Shown: positions 12,660-24,299 of the stretch, in pieces
Position numbering within the stretch: the stretch's first letter is position 1
Layout of the letters: every line of letters begins with the position of its first letter
Source: Voacanga thouarsii
Taxonomy: Eukaryota > Streptophyta > Magnoliopsida > Gentianales > Apocynaceae
Assembly (NCBI GenBank): GCA_026120185.1
Contig: JANUWF010002354.1
Coordinates: forward strand, 434,001 to 498,000
DNA length: 64,000 bases
Direction of reading: 5' to 3'
Translations under genes and position numbers: made by a program
Notes under the pieces: model-generated
The model's input: the letters and a program-made list of their open reading frames with translations, nothing else
Databases searched by the model: none
What the model was told of the DNA's origin: nothing

Positions 12660-13459
12660 GACATTGTGAGTCTCCACGCAATTGATACGGCAGATGGAGA
12701 CTTGGCTATTTTCTCAACTAATTAATTTTTTTAATTGTAATTTTGTAATTTCATTTTTTGGTGTAGGTTGGCCATAAAATTATTCTTTATTTATAGTAAT
12801 TTGTTTTATTACTATATTATTTTGTTAAATTATATATATTTCATGCTAACATGCCATGTGATTTGCATTAAACACCGCTCTAAGTTTTATTTAGTTATGC
12901 ATAAATTTTAAGTTCATAACAACTTAAGGATACTCTAACGAGCGTGTCTATTAGTTTTCGTTGATTGGTGAACGTCGTATCCTACCAAAGTAGACTCTCC
13001 CATAGAAGCTTTTCAGCAATGAACTAATTAGATGTGTTTTGTGTTAATCACGCAGATAGCAATCGGTCCAAAGAAAGGTTGCTATTGTTAGGCTGAGACG
13101 CTCAAACATATATAATAATAAACAAGTAATAGTTATTAGTGAAGGACGAAAATAACAAAAATGATGAAACCGAAAGCATGCTTACACCTCTGAGTTTGAA
13201 TGACCTTATTGGCACTGAAAAAGATGTCTGTACCAGGATGTTTAAAGTTATTGGATCACGTCCTTATAAACGTCGATTTCGTCTCATTCACGCGAAGCTT
13301 TTGGGCTTCCAAAATGGTGCCCTTTCTTTTGCTGGTGAAAGCTTACAGAATTAGGTTTCCTATGTTTTTAGCTTCATTTTTTCTTTGTGAAAGCTCACAG
13401 ACTTGGCTTAAAATGTCCTCACTAGTCTTGATTGCTTTTCTATTCTTTTGATCAATTCA
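12660..13459. other. Spacer next to the copia LTR
   Basis: No recognisable gene. The frame at 13139-13354 has no ATG-led context or known motif. If the LTR at 13460-14792 is as long as the solo LTR at 19799-21706, part of this stretch could belong to it, but I could not align it. Confidence 0.4.
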
Positions 13460-14792
13460 CACAGAGAGGAGACCAAGAGAGTCAAACAAAAAGCCCCATA
13501 AATAATAAGTCTCAATTATTTATTTTTTGGGTTTCATTAAACAACCCAATAAATAATTAACAAGCCCAAATAGACCAATATAAAACATCAGGCCTTTTAT
13601 CTAGTTTATATCTAGATTAATATTCTAATTATTTAATCTAGACATTGGACCCTGAATAATTAATTAACCAATTAAATTAGATAAAATATATAGTCTCTTT
13701 CGAGCTTTTTATTTTATTCTAATCCAATAATAAATTAGACTACTTAAATAAAATAAAATTAAACCCATAATTATCAAGACCAATTCCTTAATCCAAATTT
13801 GTCAGGATTTAAGAGTTATTTCGGGAACCAAAAGACACATCGCCTTAGCTACTAAAATAACCAAAATACCCATGCTATATAAATAACTATATTTTACATT
13901 TTAAATATTTTCTAATATCACCATAAAGAAATATTGACCCCAAGGATAATATTGCATTAGCAAAGTCTTCGCCTTATAGGTGTAATAACTAAAATACCCC
14001 TCTACGCATCGCCATGCATTTAGAGAGAAGGAGTGTATTGACATCTCTCTAATAGACATCTACCATTCTTAGATTTCTAGTCTAATGATTCACGACTATT
14101 GAAATGTTTTCACTTTCCAAGGGAGTTACTCTAAAGTAAATATCTAGGTCATATTCCCCAGGACCCTGGATAATTAGATCATTTGAACAGTCACAAGGAG
14201 CGATATAGCGCAGAAGTTATCTTGTATAAGTCTATCTTAACTAACTAGTCATATATACCTAACATACAAGTATATTGACTTTACGAAAGAACCCCAACTA
14301 CAGTATATCAAAGTATATGCTTCTAACTTTGTCAAACCACCAACTCATATTCAAGTAGTAGATTATTAGTCCACACTGTAACAGTAATAGTTTGAGTTTC
14401 TTCTAAATAGTACTTTTAGAGACCATTATTACAAGTCATGTTCTACGTATTCGAAATACGCTTATACTATGAAGTGAGTGGACTACTCACTAGCTAAAGT
14501 TAAGTCATTCCCTATTTGGAATTCATAACATAATAACCTAAACATGATGAGATTCTCATTCTCATCGATCGGTTAAAAATAAACATTTGTGTTAAGTAAC
14601 CCGTGATCCATATCTTATTGTGAAAGACCACCATTCATATGGATCACTTACTTAAACACAATAGGTCATTTCTAAATAAAAATTGTGCACAAATAAAATA
14701 TAAATTCACAAATAAATTTTGAGAATAAATTCTTTTATTAATAAATTCGATAATTATATCAAAAACCTAGTTTAGAGCGTATATATTCCAAC
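13460..14792 (-). mobile_element. Copia 3' LTR (left end not fixed)
   Basis: Read on the minus strand, it begins TGTTGGAATATATACGCTCT at 14792 and aligns with the plus-strand solo LTR that starts at 19799. Shared landmarks include the TATAAATAACTA-like stretch, the ATACCCCTCTACGCATCG block, the GGAGCGATATAG block and the TACAAGTATATTGAC block. It lies directly downstream of the RNase H region, where a 3' LTR should be. Similarity fades left of about 13460, so that boundary is approximate. Confidence 0.7.
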
Positions 14793-14964
14793 AATATCTC
14801 ATTTATACTCTAAGACTAAGAAAGCCTGTAGGTGCCCACCCCTATGGCTTCTAAGTATCTCTTCAAGATTCTCTCAGCCAAAGGTTTGGTGAAGGGATCT
14901 GTTAGGTTGTCTTCCGAGGCTATCTGTTCCACCACGATTTTCCATTTCTAAATGAAATATCGGA

Positions 14965-16309
14965 TCAGGTGGTACTTCCTTTAGATGTGCTTTCTCTTCT
15001 TGTTGTTCTTGAGTTCTTTGAATTGCGAGACTGCTCCAGAGTTGTCGCAATACACCACAATCGGTCTGTCCATGTGTGACACAACTCCAAGTCTTGAAAG
15101 GAACTTCCAGAGCCAGACTGCTTCCTTGGATACTTCCGAAGCTTCCACATACTCAACTTCTATGGTTGAGTTAGTAATATAAGATTGCTTGATACTCTTT
15201 CATGAAAAAGCTCCTCTAGATAAGATGAAGACATATCTACTAGTGGATTTTCTCTCATTCTTATCTGCCTAAAAATCTGAGTCTATGTATCCAATAAGAA
15301 CCAAGTCGTCAACCCTGTAAACCAACATATAATCTTTCGTACCATTGAGGCAATTGAGAATATGTTTTACAGCCTATCAATGAACCTCCCCAAGGTTTAA
15401 CTGATATCTACTAACTAAGCCTACGATAAAGTAAATATCTAGTCTAGTGCACAACATGACGTATATGAGACTTTGCACAATCGAAGCGTAGGGAATCCTA
15501 CTTATCCTGCCTTTTTTCTCTCGAGATTTAGGACAGTCCTTAGAACAAAAAGACAACCTATATCTGCAAGGGATTAGAGCTCCCTTGCATAAGTCCATGC
15601 TAAATTTGGCTAGCATCTTATCAATGTATGTCGTTTGGGATAATCCTAACATTCTCTACTTCCTATTTCTAAGAAGCTTAATCTCGAGAATGTAACTGGC
15701 TTCTCCCAAGTCCTTCATACTAAATTGACTAGATAGCCAAATCTTAGTAGATGACAATGTTCCTACATCATTCCCAATGAGTGGAATATCATCCACATAT
15801 AGGACAAAAAAGATCATATTTATGCCTTCTAATTTTCTGTACACGTATGGTTTATTCTCATTTTGAATGAAACCGTAAGACTTTACAATCTCGTCAAAAC
15901 GACTGTTTCATGTTCTAGATGCTTACTTAAGTTCATAAATAGACTTTTTAAACTTGTAAATCATATGTTCCTGACATTTAGTAATAAAACCTTCTGGTTG
16001 GGACATATGGATATCTTCGTTAAGATGACCATTAAGAAATGCCGTCTTGACATCTATTTACCATATCTCATAGTCGAAATGACATGCAATGACAAAGAGG
16101 ATACAAATGGATTTAAGCATGGCTACTGGAGAAAAGATTTTCTCATAATCGATTCCATCTTTCTGAGTATACACTTTCTCCACAAGTCTAGCTTTGAAGG
16201 TTTTCACCTTCCCATCCGCTCCTCTCTTCCTCTTGTATAGCCATTTATACCCAATGAGTTTTATCCCTTTAGGTGAAGTTATAAGATCCCAAACCTGAAT
16301 GAAGTACAT
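14965..16309 (-). pseudogene. Copia reverse transcriptase and RNase H fragments
   Basis: Frames at 16309-16058, 15844-15656, 15652-15377 and 15156-14965 follow one another on the minus strand. The first has the RT start (YKWLYKRKRGADGKVKTFKA). The second has the catalytic YVDDI. The third is the RT C-terminal connection (SRIPYASIVQSLIYVMLCTR). The last covers the RNase H region. Frameshifts and stops separate them. The family makes cDNA from element RNA; this copy cannot. Confidence 0.85.
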
Positions 16310-16869
16310 AGATTTAATTTCGACTTTTATTACTTCATGCCATAGATTTGCATCAGTATTAGTAATAGCCTCATTGTATCCAATGGGATCTTATTCCTAA
16401 TGGTCAGAGACCAGCTCGAAAGCCTCTCCTGTCCATCTTTCTAGAACTCTAAATACCCTTCCACTACGACGAAGCTCCATTTGTACAGGTTCTTGAGGCT
16501 GTGCCTCTTCTTGTTCCATAATCGGGTCTGAAGAAGTTAATTCCGAAGATAACTTCTCCTCAAATTCCAACCTTGTTGAACCTTTAATAGAAATACTTTG
16601 ATCATTCTCTAAGTATCTAGCATTAGTACTTACCAGTACTTTCTATTCCTTGAGATGATAAAAATAACTTCCTTTTATCCCTTTTCGATACCCAACAAAG
16701 TAGCATAATTCTAATCTTGGTTCTAACTTGTCTCCCTTGATCAGTACATAAGTTGGACAGCCCTATATCCTGAGATGATTTAGACTTGGCTTACGCCCAA
16801 TCCACATCTCATAGGGCATCCTAGGTATTGATATGGAAGGCACCAAGTTCAGAATGTATGCCACTGTTT

Positions 16870-17750
16870 CTAAGATATATCCCCAAAAAGAGACCGGAAA
16901 AGTAGCATGGACATCATACTTCGAACTATTTCCATTAATGACTTATTCCTTCTCTCAACTACTCCAATCTTTTGGGGTGTACCTGACGCAGAGAGTTGGG
17001 ATATTATCCTATAATGTACCATATGATCCTTGAACTCACTGAGGAGGTACTCTTCACCACGATTCGATCGTAAGGTTTTGATTAGTTTACCTATCCGATG
17101 CTCCACTTCAGCCTTAAACTCTTTGAACTTGTCAAAAGAGTCAGACTTGTGCCTCATTAGATAGATATAACCAAACCTTGTATAATCATCCGTGAAAGTG
17201 ATGAAGTACTCAAAACCACCTTCTAGCTTGTGTAGACAAAGGACCACACGCATCAGTATGAACAAAGCCCAATATCTCCTTGGCTTTATCAGCCTTTTGA
17301 GTGAACGACCTTTTGGTCATTTTTTCCATAAGGCAGGATTCACACTGAGGCCAACTTTCCATTTTTAATGAGCCCAAGGGCCCATCATGGATTAACCTCT
17401 GAATCTTGATTGAGTTAATATGACTCAATCTTAGATGCTAAAGATATGAGTTATTGACATTGGTCTTTCTCTTTTTACTTAAAGGTTTAGATTGAATGTT
17501 TATTTATTTGATTGTTTGTAGGATTTAAAAAAAATAAGTTTCCATATATGTGCCCTATACATAAAACTTCTCTATTTCTGTTGATAGTAATACCAGAATG
17601 GAAAAAAACAGAATATCCATGATTTATTAGTTTTACAACTGAAATCAAATTTTGTCTAAAACCGGGTACATATAAAATATCCTTCAAAATAACTACTTTA
17701 TTACAATAAAAAACAAGATCCAACTTTCCCACTACAAGGGCTCATACTTG
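16870..17750 (-). pseudogene. Copia protease-distal/GAG-pre-integrase and integrase fragments
   Basis: The frame at 17732-17487 resembles the stretch before the GAG-pre-integrase domain (ILKDILYVPGFRQNLISV). The frame at 17428-17210 has the pre-integrase CESC motif and the start of the integrase (FVHTDACGPLST). The frame at 17265-16870 has the integrase core, with TDDYTRFGYIYL, LRSNRGEEYL and GVVERRNKSLMEIVRSM. In this copy the second catalytic Asp appears as Asn (RSNRGEEY, where RSDRGGEY is usual). Frame breaks are present. Confidence 0.8.
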
Positions 17751-17954
17751 TACTCCATTTCCTACTCGTAGTCCATGCTCGCCCTTCTGGAGTCTTCTTA
17801 TCTTCCTAAACCCCTGCAAGGAGTTACAGATATGATCAGTGGCACTAGAATTAACAATCCAAGTGAAAGTTGATCCAACCATTGAAATTGACTCTAGATA
17901 GAGAACAATACCTGTAGAGTTTTTCTTGGCTGGAAGTTCTGGACACTCTTTTTT

Positions 17955-18716
17955 TCAGTGTTCTTTCTGCCCGCACTTGAAGCACTTGCCCTTGGACTTG
18001 TTGGGCTGGTTCTTGGGTTGGGCCGGTGCGTTTTTCTTCTTCTTCTTGAACTTCCTAGACTTAGGCCCAATTTTGAAAGAAGAAGTCCTAGCAATCATAG
18101 CCTTGGACTGTGGCTTCATGACTTTCTCTGCGACCTGGAGCTTTTTCATTAACTCGGTTAAACTTATATTTAATTTGTTCATGTTATAATTTAACTTGAA
18201 TTGAGTAAAACAGCCCGGAAGAGATTTGAGAATTATGTCCACTTGGCTCTCGGAGTTAATAACAGCCCCTAAGACTTCTACTTTCTCGAAAGCAGCAATC
18301 ATCTTGAGTATATACTCTCTGACTAATGCTTCATTAGCCATCTTAGTGTTGATAATCATTCTAAGAGCCTCCTGCCTTACGGGCTAACTCTTATCTACGA
18401 ACATCGTGGCTAGTGATTGGCTAATGTCGTACGCAGTGGCCATGTGCTCGTGTTTAAACTAGAGCACATTAGATATGGAGGTCAAAATGTAGCATTGAGC
18501 CATCTCGTTGGCCTTCTTCCATACTTTCTCATCCTCTCGCTCTTCAGCGGTGGAACCTTCCCCGATAACAGGGCAGGTGTCGAAGAGGACATACTTATAT
18601 TCTTCAACAGTGAGTATTATGTCCAAATTTCTTTTTCAGTCCATATAATTTGGACCCGTTAGCTTATTCTCACGGAGAATAACGGCCAAAGGACTAAAAG
18701 AACCTTCACTAATCAT
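17955..18716 (-). pseudogene. Copia gag with CCHC zinc knuckle
   Basis: An ATG at 18716 (minus) opens a gag-like reading (MISEGSFSPLAVILRENKLT) that is interrupted by at least three in-frame stops. From 18359 on, the open part has the gag core (ILKSLPGCFTQFKLNYNMNK), a Lys-rich stretch and the zinc knuckle start CFKCGQKEH. Gag packages element RNA in virus-like particles; this copy is inactive. Confidence 0.8.
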
Positions 18717-19439
18717 TTCTAAAAAATTGAAAATAAAAGAGAACTCAGTTTGTGAAAAAATAAAATAATTTGTGACTTTATCCTCATATTAAATTCGAAA
18801 ATAGCTAACTCTATCACTATTATCTTTAATATGATTAATTTGGCTTTTAGGAAAACCGACATTGCTTCTTGGGAAGATAAACAGTTTCCCAAGCTAAGTG
18901 TATTAACTACCACAAATTAATTTCCCTTCTAGATAATGATTTATAAGATAACTCCATTGTGGGATGACCATTTCTTCTCATTTCTTATGGACATTTCTTG
19001 CACTATAACATCTAATGTGGGTTGGTCGATCATAGCACGTGTCCCGGGTCATTAATTACATTCATCTATTAGTTTCAGATTCTTGTGGTATTCCCATCCT
19101 ATACGGATTTACTCCTAGGGTGACTCGAGAAGACCCATGATCTCTAATGAGGATCGTGATGGAAGCCGTGGAGCCATTGGAACTCCTCTCATACTTAGTA
19201 TTTTAAAATAAGGGTTTTCTTGAAAAATATCATTTGAAAATTTCAATTAAGTTTTCTTTTAACTCAAAAATAAAATATCTAAGCTCATAAAAATTTCTAT
19301 GTCACGGTTTATACCATTTGAGAAATTTTTTATGGATTAATTTTATTTAAGTTAATAAATTTAATAATTTCAAAATTTTTTAATAAAACTTTCGAGAGAT
19401 TTTGATTTCAAGTTTAATTTGACATAAATAATTTTTTTG

Positions 19440-22400
19440 GTGGAGCTAGACGAGTTGGACATATTCAAGTTGATCATGCTCTCATTACTGCATTGGTAAA
19501 GCGATAGTGACAGGAGACTTATATATTTCATTTCCCGTTAGGAGAGGCTACCATGACACTCGAGGATGTAGCGGTATTATAGGGCCTTAGGGTAGATGGG
19601 GATCCAGTAACAGGGCATTCTATACACTTCAGTAAATTGGATTGGATTAACCTTTGCGATAGACTGCCTGGCATCAGATCACAGGCTGAGGACATACGGG
19701 GAAATAGGATTAGGAAGGGCCCAATTGAGGAGTACTTGGAGATACCTCTGACACAAGTTGCGACCGATGTTAGTATCATGTAGCATGCTTGTTGTCTTTA
19801 TTGGAATGTATACCCTTTTAGATTAGGTTTCTGATGTATTTTTTACTTGTACTAATAAAAGTATTTTTTTCAAAATTTATTTGTGAAATTTTCTTTATAT
19901 TTGTGTACGATTTTATTGAAAAATATCCATTGTGTTTAAGTAAATAGTTTATGTGAATTGAGGTCTTTCACAGTAATGTATGGACCATGTGATACTTAAC
20001 ACATAAACTATTGTTCTTAACTGGATGATGAGAATAAGAATCTCATCATGGCAAGGTTATTGTGTTATGAATTTTAAATAGGGAGTGGCTTACCTTTAGC
20101 CAATGAGTAGTCTACTCATTTTATAACACAAGCATATTTCAAATACGTAGAATTGGATCTGTAGTGGTGGTTTTTAAAAGTACTATGTGATAGAAACCCA
20201 GACTACTACTGCTACAACATAGACTTGTACTCTATAACTTAAGTATAAGTTGGTGGTCTGACGAAGTTGGAAATGTATACTTTGATATATTATTGTTGAT
20301 GTTTTTTAGAAGGACCAATATATATACTTGTATGTTAGGTATATGTGACTAGTTAGTTAAGACAGACTTATACAAGATAATGTCTACACTATATCGCTCC
20401 TTGTGGTTATCCGAATGATCTAATTATTCAGGGCTTTGGAAAACATGACTTGGATATTGGCTTTAGGATAGCTCCCTTTTGGATATTCGCTTTAGGATAG
20501 CGAAAATATTCCTAGAAGTTGTGGATTATTGGACTAAAAGCTTAAAGATGATAGATGTTGTTTAGAAAGGTGTTAGTACACTTTTTCCTTTCTAAATAAA
20601 CGACGATATGCAGAGGGGTATTTTAGTTATTTCACCTGTAGGTCAAAGACATAGCTAACGTAGCATTATCATTGGGGTTAATATTTTCTTATGGTGATAT
20701 TAAAAAATATTTAAAATGTAAAATATAGCTATTTATATAACCAAGGCGATGTGTCTTTTTTGACATCAGAATAGCCCGTAAGTCCTAATTATTTTAGGTC
20801 GAGGAAATGGTCACAATAGAAAAAAGAATTTTATTTTATTCAGGAAGTCTAATTTATTTTTGGACTGAAATAAAATAAAATGAATGAGAGAAATTAAATT
20901 TATTATCTAGTTTGATTGGTTAATTAATTATTCAGGGCCTAAGCCCAGATTGAATAATTAGAAAAATTAATTTGGGTTTAAACTAGTTAATAAAAGGCTT
21001 AATAATTATTTTAGTTTATTTGGACTTATTAATTATTTATTGGGTTATTTTAATAGGTCCAGGAAATAAATTATTAATAGTTATTATTTTTTGGGCTCAT
21101 TGGGTCCAAGAAAAAATAATAAATGATTTTAGTCCAATAGCCTGGACTAAAGGGTTTTTATTATTCACAGTATAGAAAAGTTGGAGATTACCCAAACCTC
21201 TTCTGTTGATAACCTCTGAATGTTTGAAATATCAAAACACCGGGATTGGGTTATTTGGGATGTGAATAGAAGTCGTGCAATAGGAAAAAAAAGAACAGAA
21301 CTCACGACACTACTGAAGAAGAAAAAAAAACCAGTTTTTTCCTTCTGTTCTCTCTCTCGTTTGCTCTGTTTTCTTTTTCCATCTTCTTGTTTTTATTAAC
21401 TAATAACAAAGGATCAAGAAGGACTAATCCTCGCCTAGGTTGTTTCACCAACATAGATAGGCGGTGGAATATTGTGAGAAGCAAAAAGCTTCGCATACAT
21501 GCTAAGAAGAAGTTGACGGATCGCTGGTTTCTTGCCGAAATCGTAATTGAGACGAGTAGCTGCACCTGTGGTTGGTGCTTCATCTTCTCAGTCGAACAAA
21601 AAAAAGACACGTAAAAGTATTAATTTTCACCTTCCATTGTGCTATGTTTTTGTTTTTTGGGTCTTGTTTCATGCGTGCATGGCGTACTCTGTTTTTTGTT
21701 CTTGCAGTCTTATCTTCAAATTGATCGGGGGGCTACTTTTTTCTGATAAGTTAGGGAGCTTACTGCACTTGAGATATTTACCTATCCTAGAGATTTGGAG
21801 GCATATGACACGTTTAACTGGGGTAGTACAGTTCTAGCATACCTGTATAGATGTTTGTGCCAAACTGCTATTGGATCGGCCCAGGAGATTTGTGGCCTAA
21901 TGGTCTTACTTCAAGTAAGATTTTAGTTTTTGCTTATTTTTTAAATATTTTATAATATATATGTTATGCGACTAACACATTTTTTAATTGCGTTGTAGTT
22001 GTGGGCATGGGAGCGCGTTCGAGTTGTACGACCAGAGCGGAGTATACCTCATGATGAGCTTCCACTATTTGCACCTTATGGTGCTAGATGGGATGTAGAT
22101 TTACAATTTTTTCGTACGTCTATACATGTTTTCGTGTCATATCGCTCCCATCTCGATGCCCTCTCAGATGAGGATGCGAGTATACGTACATATTTTTTGG
22201 CTATGTTGTTGCAATATATACAACTTATCATTTGTTTGAATTCTTACAGGTATTATTTGTATCAGCCGTATTTGGTGAGTCTCCTCCCCCCGAGTTATTT
22301 GGAGGGACACGATATCTAGAGGTCACGCATGGCGCTTATCAATTAGGAGGTGGTCGAGCTCTATTTTTTAGACCAGGTGATGTGACAGTTTGGGTTGTTT

Positions 22401-23512
22401 CAGACTATACCGATAGATTGCAATAAAATGGTTGACCTACATGAGATTAATAGATGAAGGAATCATTCCAGAGATTATAACATATATCATGCACAGTATC
22501 TTCAGATGTATGCATAACTCATGGACTACATACAGACCAGTTTGATGGGTGTTTCGGTTGCTGCGGACTATATTAGTGATATAGGGATCGTACCCATCTT
22601 CGTATTGGGAACCCCATTACTTGTTCCCTATCGTCGGGATATCAGCCCACCGGATCGAGTACAGTTGTCTTGGTACGTACAAATCTTTTAATCCTAATTT
22701 CTGAGCTAACTATTTATTCATTCATTAAAAATCTAACAAACTTTTGTATGTTTTTTCAGGCTGACATTGTGCGATGTGCTATGCGAGTAGCTAATTGCTA
22801 TATTCACAGTGCCGACTCAATTTCTTGAAGGATATTTATAGAAATACGAGATATGTGTGCTCGAGGATTCACAACATGTCATCATGCACATGATAGTTAT
22901 ACTGGTCCAACTCCAATTGATTTAAGCGAGCAAACTGTACCACTAGTTCAACCTACTTCGAGACCCCGAGCGCCTATTGATGGACGTGCACATGTGGGAA
23001 TGATTCTCGGGGGCAGGAGACCATGAGTGCGAGCTATTGCTGTACCAGGCCATCATGTAGGACCACCCCCAGTTCAGGTTGATGAGGTGATTTGACCGGA
23101 TATTCACGAGAAGCTAGGAGATGATTTCGTGGTAATTCCGGTTCAATCCCCACGGATAAAAAATGGTGACTGTGAGGATGAGGCTGCAACGATATATGGT
23201 TCAGAGATCCACAAGGATCTATCCACCACAATAGACCAGGCTACTGAGAGCGTGCAACCTACTGAGTGTGTGACACAAGAGGAGTGTGTTCCACGAATTG
23301 AGGACCTCTCGATTCGACCATTTCGTGGGATAATCTGTCACATGCGACGAGGACGGGTTGCAGATCCTCCCCAACAAAATGCAGGTCCCGCCCCTGCTAT
23401 CCAAGAAAACCCACAACCCGCACTTATTGTCAACGTCAACGATGCTAACGCTGCTGGGAGATCGAAGAGAAAGATTAAGTCTCGCAGTCCATGTGTACTC
23501 TCACCACATTAG
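19440..23512 (+). pseudogene. Plant mobile domain (PMD, MAIN-like) gene in MULE copy 2
   Basis: The PMD is a plant domain found in MAIN/MAIL proteins, PP7-long-form-like proteins and transposons. The pieces are 19440-19798 (GGARRVGHIQVDHALITALV, LGLRVDGDPVTGHS-like, WINLCDRLPGIRSQAEDIRG), then 21707-21914 after the solo LTR (LIGGLLFSDKLGSLLHLRYL), then after an intron about 22000-22190 (LWAWERVRVVRPERS, DELPLFAPYGARWDV), then 22250-22680, 22760-23100 and the tail 23129-23512 ending KIKSRSPCVLSPH. The same succession occurs in MULE copy 1. Several in-frame stops, loss of the 5' part and the LTR insertion make this a pseudogene. The short C-terminal frame is the best preserved part. Confidence 0.8.
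19799..21706 (+). mobile_element. Solo copia LTR, 1908 bp, inserted in the PMD exon
   Basis: It is bounded by a perfect 5-bp duplication GTCTT (19794-19798 and 21707-21711). It starts TATTGGAATGTATACCC and ends CTTGCA; removing it plus one GTCTT rejoins the PMD reading. It aligns in inverted orientation with the LTR at 13460-14792. No internal region is present, so it is the product of LTR-LTR recombination. A near-perfect tandem repeat of GGATATTNGCTTTAGGATAG occurs at about 20452-20499, and the other LTR has only one counterpart. Confidence 0.88.
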
Positions 23513-24190
23513 TTGTCAGTTTGTCAAGGTGTTTCTCTTATGTTAATGCTCTTGTATTACCTTATATAATTTGCTTTCCCAAAAACATCTTGAATCATTT
23601 CATTTTTCTGCAGTATTGAAGGGTATTTGAAAGGAAGCACCAAATGCTGCAGACTTCTATCGATGAATACAACTTGGGATGCTCTCTTTATTTTTCCTTG
23701 CATATATAGCTGCATTCTAGTTGTCTTGGTCTACCATAACTAAAACTACATGTGAACATTAGATGTTAGGTTTCTATCTTTCCGGCTTGTTGATTTTTTA
23801 TGTTAGGAATGTGTTGTATAGTATTTAAAATGTAAATTGAATACAAGGTGTGGAATCTTAATTGCAAGCCCAGTTTTTTTTTTTAAAGTTTAAGGTGGCA
23901 TTATAAGAATGCAACCTTCACATATTATATCCAAATTTGAATCGCGGTAGCACAATGACAAATCTGCATCAGTCTTGCGCAATCTAATCTCGAGATAACA
24001 AAAAAGGACAATGCAGTAGCGCAATGGGTATTATTTGCTGATGAATATCTTAGATTGGGATTGTTGATTTTGTATATCTATGTGTAAGGTAACTTCAACG
24101 CAAAGCATATATTGATTATTTTCAATCTGGGTATTTTCCAAATCATTGTTCATCTATTCATACTCATTTTCATTTTTCCTCCTATACACA

Positions 24191-24270
<80 letters not shown>

Positions 24271-24299
24271 TTCTCTATTGCTGATAACAATAACATTTG
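23513..24299. other. Spacer between PMD and transposase in MULE copy 2, with (ATT)n
   Basis: No coding signal. A microsatellite of about 25 ATT units lies at roughly 24194-24270; the long Ile or Leu runs in the translations here are artefacts of it. Confidence 0.7.

Larger units (their letters stand above)
14793..19436 (-). mobile_element. Degenerate Ty1/copia retrotransposon, internal region
   Basis: On the minus strand the order is untranslated leader (about 18717-19436), gag, GAG-pre-integrase, integrase, reverse transcriptase, RNase H, then the 3' LTR. This integrase-before-RT order defines copia. Every domain is cut by stops or frameshifts, so the copy is dead. No matching minus-strand 5' LTR follows the leader. 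Instead the sequence passes abruptly into PMD coding sequence near 19437, so the 5' end has been lost. Confidence 0.85.

Noticed and set aside
13316..13345. TTCCAAAATGGTGC near 13330 as a possible left end of MULE copy 2
   Set aside because: Similarity to the TIR is limited to about a dozen bases with gaps, and no inverted context or duplication was found.
13139..13451. Overlapping 71- and 83-aa frames near the copia LTR
   Set aside because: No recognisable motif or exon context; possibly LTR-derived.
21302..21614. 102-aa minus-strand and 75-aa plus-strand frames
   Set aside because: Both lie inside the solo LTR.
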